Shown here piece after piece: positions 57,450 to 64,000 of a DNA stretch of 64,000 nucleotides; position 1 is the stretch's first letter, and each line of letters begins with the position of its first letter. Below the pieces are notes generated by a model. The model was not told the origin of the DNA. It searched no databases and saw only the letters and a list, made by a program, of their open reading frames with translations. A program made the position numbers and the translations under genes. The DNA comes from Amphibalanus amphitrite (lineage: Eukaryota > Arthropoda > Thecostraca > Balanomorpha > Balanidae): positions 124,001 to 188,000 of the forward strand of contig NW_024881696.1 of the NCBI RefSeq assembly GCF_019059575.1, written 5' to 3'.

Positions 57450-58329
57450 AGCATATGTGTGGTTGTTCAGTGTATGTATATGCGATTGTACAGTTGTAGT
57501 AGTCAGTTTAGTAGCCTATGTCGTGTGCGTAATTAAGTAATTACTCAAGCCAATTAGCCGTTGACGTAGGCCTAGCTTCTTCCCAGCTCGTAGTCGGAAA
57601 TCGGAATCATGTCTTTTGAAAATGCACAATAGCGCATTACAGTGCTCCCAGTATTTGTGTGTGCGTCTCATGTCTTTTTTTTTGCCCGTTGCCTCAATAA
57701 TCTCGGTTCGAAACTGTATGATATTTACATTTAGCATGCTACGATATGCCGCACATAATGTCTGAAGGAAAGACTTTAGACGCGACTTGTATGCTTGATT
57801 AGGATTACTTCCGAGTTCCGAGCTAAGCCAATTAGTAAAATCAGTACGTCTTAGACTGCGATCAGCATAGCTGGCTTAACCGGCATTTAATGAGGCACCT
57901 CTCCACTACTTCACGCTGATTCATTTTCCCTCACAGTCTAATTATAGTCACGATAAGCTGCACGTCAAAGGCCACCGACTGTTCTCAGAGCAGCACCCTG
58001 AGTTGGCGTTCTCGTCAGACAGCTGCACACTGGCAGCCCTGCTGAGCCATGGCCTCTCCTGACTCAGAGGCAGCTCTCGTTTTTGCCACCCGGTGGGACC
58101 TGTGGCCTCTATTCTGGGTGACAGGTCCTCCGGGCCGGGCGCGGGCAGTCAGAGGAGAGGGGTCGGTCGTTCGGTGACGTTGGCGGATTGGCCGTGGCCG
58201 TCGCCAGCCCGCGGTCATCGGTCGAGCCATCAGTTACGAGGTGTTCACGCGCCCCGCGACGGCCCAACGAGCGAGCTGCGCATCCCTGAGTGACGTCAGA
58301 GCGCGAGCTGGCCGCCGCGGGGGCGCTGT
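57450..58329. other. Intergenic upstream of the Ser/Glu-rich exon
   Basis: No gene recognised; GC-rich from about 58015 onward. Confidence 0.4.
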
Positions 58330-58393
58330 GTCAGCTGACAGCGGTACGCTGCGTCAGCTGACAGCGGTACACTGTGTCAGCTGACAGCAGTAC
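58330..58393. repeat. Three-copy 23-bp array of GTCAGCTGACAGC palindromes
   Basis: GTCAGCTGACAGCGGTAC starts at 58330 and 58353, and with one change at 58376: an exact 23-bp period. Each unit holds a 10-bp palindrome with the E-box CAGCTG. It lies about 440 bp before the exon at 58831. Confidence 0.8.
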
Positions 58394-58830
58394 CTGACAG
58401 AGGCGCTGAGCCGCCGAGCCTAGTCCCTGTCTGGTCAACGCGCGTACATACATAAGACCGCATGTCTGCATGTTGCAGGTGTCTGTCGCGTTTTCTTGCA
58501 GAGTTTGATGAGTTTTTAATGCGTCATCCTGCCTGCTCTGCTTGTAGCCCGCTGAATCATTCCACCATTATACCGAAACCCAATAGCATTGTTCAGTGTA
58601 CGCCCTAGCCAATTTGGAATGTTTTCGCTCGGGATATCAAAACTAAGGGGCACTTAGTTTCTGTTTGTGAACCGTAGCGCAACTGTTACTGATTAGCGTC
58701 GTTAACAGGTAACGGCGCATTAACGTGTGACAGTACGTGTATCAGACCGTCAACGTGTTAACGTGCCAAACGTTTGACGTGAACCATAACGAATTCCTGA
58801 TTTAACCCGATGGCGCCACGTTTTTCCCAG

Positions 58831-59539
58831 GACGTCTATCAACAGCTATCGTTCGAGGTACTCGAACACGCCGGTGATTGACCCCGAGCCGAGGAAGAGA
58901 AATGCTCCGGAGAAGAAATTACCCGTGAAACCGGAGGAATCCAGCTCCGAGGAGGAAACATCCTCTGAGGAATCGGAGGAGAGCTCATCAGAGGAAGAAA
59001 CACAAACGAAAAAGGGGACAGATCGGTCAGCGACCAAGGCAAAGAGCAGCTCCTCTGAAGAGGAGACAAGCAGTGAAGAAGAGGAATCCAGTGAAGAAGA
59101 AGAGCAAGAGAAGAAAAAGCCAAACAACCACACCACCAATCCTACCACTCCTCCTCAAACGAACGGCACCACCGCGTCTTCCTCCGGCGAGTCCTCCGAC
59201 GACGAGGAGTCCTCAGAGGACTCCTCCTCTGGCTCAGGACACCGCGAGGCGGCTCCGGTCCGGCGCCGGCCGGGCACCGCCGAGATGTCCGCCTCGGGAG
59301 AGGACCCGGTGCCCTGGCGGCGCCCGAAGCTGCGCCGCGTGGAGAGGAAGAGCAGCGTGGTGCGCCAGCCGTCCACCGAGCTTCCTGAGTGGGCGGAGGA
59401 CGCCAAGAAGCGGCTCGGAGACGTGCCACTGCCGCTGCTGAAGCACCAGGACACCACTGAGAGGTCCGTGTTACAGCCGCTGCTGTGCTCCTCGCGCTTC
59501 GCTTATCGCGCTTTGCATCACGCCTTCCCGGAATGGTGA
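58831..59539 (+). CDS. Unrecognised Ser/Glu-rich protein, one coding exon
   Basis: The acceptor GTTTTTCCCAG precedes 58831. The frame is open from there (SYRSRYSNTPVIDPEP) to TGA at 59537-59539, about 235 residues. A lysine-rich start is followed by four Ser/Glu clusters (about 40-105), a Thr/Asn/Pro linker, a second Ser/Asp/Glu block, then a basic segment (WRRPKLRRVERK) and LPEWAEDAKKRL. The Ser-Glu runs resemble casein kinase 2 target regions. The last roughly 25 residues may be intron read-through: GAGAG|GTCCGT at about 59461-59468 could be a donor. I do not recognise the family. Upstream exons were not found; the gene may extend beyond what I can detect. Confidence 0.55.
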
Positions 59540-59941
59540 AACATACCTGCTATTTGCCGTGCTACATGCACAAAGCTACGCATTTTGAATAACCCCTGGA
59601 TGTAACTCAGCGCTCGCAATCAGCCATCGTGGCCCGGTTTTAGTTTTCTTGTCACTGATTCGTTGCCATGAAGAAGACGAACAGCCTGGAGTTGAGCCAT
59701 ATTATTCTAACTTTGTTTATGTCGACGTCAGTAAGCTTAGTCAGCGTGGCAGATTGCTGTTGCCTGCTACTCGTCTGAACTAGATCGATGATTTGTTGTT
59801 GCATCAGTATTTTTAGCCGATTACGTGCTCAACGTCTGAATCAAAATCTCATAGTACGTAAATATCATCCCACTTCCCAAGTTCACTGATTAGCGATTTA
59901 TATTCATTTGTGTTTTTCCAGTGCTCAGCCACAGGTGTAAA
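59540..59941. other. Non-coding, nothing recognised
   Basis: Mixed-composition sequence between the Ser/Glu-rich exon and element F; no repeats or sites identified. Confidence 0.4.
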
Positions 59942-59945
59942 TTAA

Positions 59946-60864
59946 CCCGCGAGTTGCTGGGGGGGGGCGTTAAACGCCCCCACTTTTTTCGCCGGGCCAT
60001 AGCATAAAAACGGCGCGCCGCAGGCGCGCCAAATTTTGGGTACCTGTAGGGAATTGATTGAAGTTTATCGTGACAAAGTTTCAAAAAAATCGGTTGGAAA
60101 ATTTTTGAGATATCGAGATTTTAGTGACGTCATGATTTCTGAGTTTTCGACCAAAAACGGCATATGTTCAAAAAATCATATAAAATCACAGAATAGACAT
60201 ACAGACATGCCGTAAACGCCATTAGACTGCCAATACCATGATCATCCAAATGGCTATCTTCGATTATTGATTATCGTTCCGTATTTTCCATAATCTTGAA
60301 CTGAATCTTGGCAATTTTTCGTGACTACTTCACGACCATGATTCATGCATTTCTTAAATTGAACTTTTTGAGCCAAACACGTACACATATGATAAAATGA
60401 ATGTCACCATCGTGTTCTACGCCCCAAATTACCCATAAAACATGTGTCACAGGCTGCGAATATCAGTTTTGATTTTCGGGGATATGTGCCTACCCGGTTG
60501 ACCTGACCTTGACCCTGACCTATGATTGACTGACCCCTACATGGAGCTGACACTCTTGTAGGCCTTATATGATGGATTGTGCACCGTTTTGACAGAGTTT
60601 ATGACGAGAGGTGCCCATTGCGAAGTCCTGAAGTCCATGCTACTGAAAGCCCGATTTCAGGTGTTTGACCTGACCTTGACCCGACCTGTGACCTCAAAGT
60701 TCAACTTTAAAGTACTCATCTGAAGCGTCTCGTCGCGCTCTTTCGTTTGCCGCCGCGTGCGTTTCGCTGCGCCTATTGGTTCTCGAGTTATCGGCTGGGG
60801 GCGTTTAACGCCCCCCCCCCCCCCAGCAAACGGTGGGTGGCGAAATACCCCAGCAACTGCCGGG
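59946..60864. mobile_element. TTAA element F, 919 bp
   Basis: Left end CCCGCGAGTTGCTGGGG; right end CCCCAGCAACTGCCGGG; TTAA at 59942-59945 and 60865-60868. Hairpins GGGGCGTTAAACGCCCC left and GGGGCGTTTAACGCCCC right, complementary. TGACCT/AGGTCA words at 60495-60535 and 60660-60710. Its right TTAA is shared with element J. Confidence 0.85.
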
Positions 60865-60868
60865 TTAA

Positions 60869-61268
60869 CCCATTAACGCCCAGCGGTACCAAAAGGTACC
60901 AACGCACATTTTGGTTTGCTGCGTTGAGACCACACGTTTTTCGCCGGATAGATTTTGTCATCGGATAATGACCTCCTTTCCGGATATGCTGTTGGGTATA
61001 AATAACGTGCTGATACGAAGAGCTTCGTGTGAGGTGCAGAAAAGCTCGGAGTGTTTCGAGGCGCCGCAGTCATGGGCTGACGTTGGGAGATAAAAACGTT
61101 TGTGGTTGCTTGTCTGTAAATATTTTTTTAGCCAAAGTGTGTTTACAATAAAGATGAAGAACTCGCAGCTGCAGTTAAGCAGAAAATCAGATGTTTCGTC
61201 ATGAATCCTGGCGTTCCTAGGGGCAGAATTTTTGTTGGTACCTTTTGGTACCACTGGGCGGTAGGCTA
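60869..61268. mobile_element. TTAA element J with GGTACC-AAAA-GGTACC hairpins
   Basis: Left end CCCATTAACGCCCAG then hairpin GGTACCAAAAGGTACC (60885-60900); right hairpin GGTACCTTTTGGTACC (61237-61252) then CACTGGGCGG and GGCTAAG, a decayed GGG-TTAA. The terminal sequence and 6-4-6 hairpin design match element I. Confidence 0.7.
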
Positions 61269-61352
61269 AGCGTTTTTTCGCAATTACATGCGTGTGCGGT
61301 CTTTGCAGAGGGGAAACAACGCTCAACGGAGTGATGCGGACAAATTGTTATT

Positions 61353-61880
61353 TGGGGCGCCATCCCTCAAGGGGACGCCATCGCCCGAGGGAATTGGGTG
61401 CGTAAGAGGGGCGCCTTTGAGGCCATAAGGGCGCCTATATGCGAAAGAAGGGCACCTATGAAGTTTTTAGGGGCGCCTCAATGCAAATGAGGATGCCCAT
61501 AAGGGCACCTGCATGCGAAAGAGGGGCACCTGTGAAGCCTATAGGAATGCCTCTGAGGCCCATGACGCCCATAAGTAGAGGCGCCCACATGCAAAAGGGG
61601 CGCCCTTGAACGCCATAATGGAGCTTCCATGCGAAAGATCGGTCCCTGCATCCCAAAGATGGCCACGCCTCTGAGGCCTATGGAAAGAGGAAGGAGCGCC
61701 TGTGAAGCCCATAGGCGCCTGTGGGCGCCTCACTGGGAACGAGGGGCGCCTGTAAGGTCTACAGAGTCGCTTTTGATGCCCATAGGGGCGCCTACATGCG
61801 AAAGAGGGGCGCCTATGAAAGTTATGGGGCGTCTTCATGCGAAAAAGGGGTGCCTATGTAGGTTGAAGGTCGTTTGTGTA
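61353..61880. repeat. Minisatellite, GGGCGCCTATGAAG type
   Basis: Alternating phrases GGGGCGCCTATGAAG and CATGCGAAAGAGGGGC repeat about every 40 bp, with half-unit variants, for about 530 bp. Confidence 0.8.
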
Positions 61881-62835
61881 ACGTTTCTCAGGGGTGATGC
61901 GCCCTTTGCGGCAAGAGGTCGGAGAGGGGAGCGCCTTCGTCGCCACCAAAGAAGCTGGAGCATTCATTGCTGATTGGTCATTCACTGCTAACGTGACGCA
62001 TGGATGTTGGATAGGATGCTTTGCCCTATAATCGCTGGTATTATTGCGGGTACCCCTGTGGAGCAACCATGTGGTTAAGGCCCCAAATGAATTTTGCTTG
62101 GGGGAGGGGAAGGGGCACGGTTTTGAGATAGTCCTGTTGTTTAGGAAGGCTGTTGCTGTTGTTCAGGAATAGGAAGGCTATTGCTGTTGTTCAGGAAGAA
62201 ATGGGTAACGGCGTCATATCCCAGTGCAGTTTGTGCGGTAATACACCTACGGAGGAAATATTGATGCGGATGGTATTGACAGACGAGTTCCTGCAGACCT
62301 GCTGCTTGGTCAGTGGTACGTACACCTGAGAATGGGATGCATACCTACACCGCGACGGATTCGGACACTGGATTAGAGCTGGCCCTACCACGAAGGCAAA
62401 GCGTCTGCAAAGTACGTGGTTGGCACTAAAGTCATCTGTGGCAAGTGGCGAGTGGCGCTCTGCTCGGAGACGTACTTACATGGAGAGAAGCATCACGGCT
62501 AAAAGTAAGACCTATATTGACCAGGGTATGCGTGTTGACTGCTGCAGCGTGTGCCTCGGCGCAAGCAGCACTGCACGATCCGGTTGAAGTCCATTTTGGA
62601 GATCTGTCTCGTTTGGTTGCTGAATTAGATTTGGAAGGGTCTTGCTGTGCATGAACCGTAACCACAAACTCTGCTGGCTCTTGATCTATGGGTTTCAAGT
62701 TTGTTTTCATAGTTTTGAAAGATATTATAGAGTAGTTGCTGGTTCAGAACATTCAGAAAACTGTTAGTTTTGTCATTTGTATAGAAATATTTGTGCATTT
62801 TAGGAAAATAAACGACCCTGCAAGCCTTGAAACCT
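61881..62835. other. Intergenic; one small Cys-containing frame
   Basis: A direct repeat AAGGCTATTGCTGTTGTTCAGGA-like lies at 62146-62196 (two copies). The 42-codon frame 62201-62329 contains QCSLCGN and LQTCC, loosely like a zinc-binding fragment, but too short to assign. Confidence 0.25.
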
Positions 62836-63110
62836 GGGCTGCGGAGTCGGAGTCGGAGTCAGTCGGAGTCGATATCTCTAGCCGAGGTCGGAGTCAAAGT
62901 CGGAGTCGATTGTGGAAGCCGGAGCCGGAGTTCGAGTCACCGAAAATCCCGCGACTCCGCGCAAATGCCAGGGCTGCGAACATGGAGTCGGGGTTAGAGT
63001 CGGTCAGAGTCGACAGCCATACCTGGAGTCGGAGTCGGAGTCGGAGGTGATAAGTGAAAGTCGGAATTGGAGTCAGAGTCAGAGTCACCGAAAATCCATC
63101 GACTCCGCAT
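62836..63110. repeat. GGAGTC hexanucleotide repeat
   Basis: GGGCTGCGGAGTCGGAGTC followed by degenerate GGAGTC/AGAGTC units, broken by CCGAAAATCC spacers, ending CGACTCCGCATCC. Same family as the blocks at 17.8 and 19.2 kb in the opposite orientation. Confidence 0.8.
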
Positions 63111-63127
63111 CCTTGCTTGAAACAGTA

Positions 63128-64000
63128 GGGGAGAGCGGGGAGAGTTGTATCATGTCCAAGTTGTATCAGGGCGAATTGTGCCAAACTTATCCAATGGATG
63201 GCGCTCGCGATACGACCAGCCGACGAGGTTTTCCGGGCGCCATCTTTCCCTGTTCTGTCGTGTGGCTGAGTGGACGCGTCTCGAGGTGAGAGCCGATTTT
63301 ATGTTTTTTTTAATGTCATTCTAAAAAAATAAGTTGCAAGAAAATGTGTGTTTTGGGCATTTAGATGTGCACGAATTTGAAAGGTCTCCGTAGCGGTGGT
63401 GAGGGTAGGTTCTAAGGCTGCGTGAGTGAAAGCGGATTTCTCCAGCTGTCTGCTGTTTTTTTAGCACGAGGATGTTTTTTCCAAGATGGCGGCTAGGTAC
63501 ATGTTGTATCAGAGCCGGGTGGGGTATGTTGTAACATGTATGTATGTATGTATGTATGCATGGGTATGTTGCTTTTGATCGCGAAAGCTAAGCCCTGGCT
63601 CGCGTTTGTAGGTAGCTAGTCAATGCCCGTTCCATTTCGGCACAATGTGTTGGCTTCTTTGCTCTTAACGGGCCACTTTTGCGTCTAGTCTGTTGATGTT
63701 TCGTTCGGATTGCATTAACCTAAGTTTGGTCTAATAAAGTGAAGCCTTTGAGCATACCTATGCATTGTATTAACCCCATTTAATGTTGTTGTTATGTTCA
63801 AAACCAGTAGCAAGCACACTCCCTGAAACGTGAAAAAGTGATACAAATTACCCCACCATGTGATACAACTCACCCAAGCCATGGGGCAAGTTGTATCAAA
63901 AACATTGTTCTATTCGGCAGACCGTAGAAGAAAAACTGGTAGAGGTAGCGGAAAAGTTACTTTGCACAAAAAAGCAGAAGAATCAAGGAAGTGGATAGTA
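63128..64000. mobile_element. Dispersed-repeat fragment with AGTTGTATCA motifs, cut by window end
   Basis: AGTTGTATCA or its complement TGATACAACT recurs at about 63143, 63159, 63505, 63863 and 63890, often beside GGGG. The left edge is GGGGAGAGCGGGGAGAG. The right part runs off the window, so the element type cannot be fixed. A short (GTAT)n run lies at 63536-63558. Confidence 0.4.

Overview
This is a eukaryotic nuclear window with one confidently identified host gene. It has spliced genes with GT-AG introns, long non-coding stretches, long AG/CT microsatellites and many nested transposable elements. The host gene is an orthologue of the arthropod glial-cells-missing transcription factor (gcm), in six coding exons on the plus strand (26541-48305). 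The short N-terminus, single gcm copy, BEL/Pao retroelement and a nearby cysteine-rich WAP/crustin-like gene fit a non-insect arthropod, most likely a crustacean. That placement is inference.

Layout. 1-9129: intergenic sequence with a degenerate satellite (2036-2800) and a foldback element with perfect 65-bp arms (5237-5845). 9134-17194: a TTAA-flanked element with hairpin-bearing ends, split by a young BEL/Pao LTR retrotransposon (9958-16839; the two 410-bp LTRs look identical, TSD CTGAC). 17.2-21.2 kb: further MITE-like elements and GGAGTC-type hexanucleotide repeats. 21174-21528: a possible 5' exon whose reading frame joins gcm in phase. 26131-26218: a promoter-like block just upstream of the gcm ATG.

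The gcm introns are transposon-rich. Intron 1 (9997 bp) holds two neighbouring hAT-type elements, each with an 8-bp TSD, and a TTAA element with GTTGCG-AAAA-CGCAAC hairpins. Intron 4 (8007 bp) holds a giant AG/CT inverted repeat, a TTAA MITE and a composite of one TTAA element carrying three other insertions, two TTAA-flanked or TA-flanked and one long-armed foldback. After gcm come a cluster of four TGACGTCA sites, poly(A) signals, a WAP-type cysteine-rich coding segment (49106-49445), a possible small exon (51583-51650), more TTAA elements, and an unrecognised Ser/Glu-rich coding exon (58831-59539).

The most unusual signal is the set of TTAA-flanked elements (9.1, 18.5, 41.5, 42.3, 49.5-50.2, 56.3 and 59.9 kb). 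They share CCCGCGCC-type termini and G/C-rich subterminal palindromes. The palindrome centres differ between elements but match at the two ends of one element. Inside they carry clusters of AGGTCA (the nuclear-receptor half-site) next to a recurring GCATCGAAT core. No transposase for them is visible here, so they look non-autonomous; TTAA plus CCC...GGG ends points to the piggyBac superfamily.
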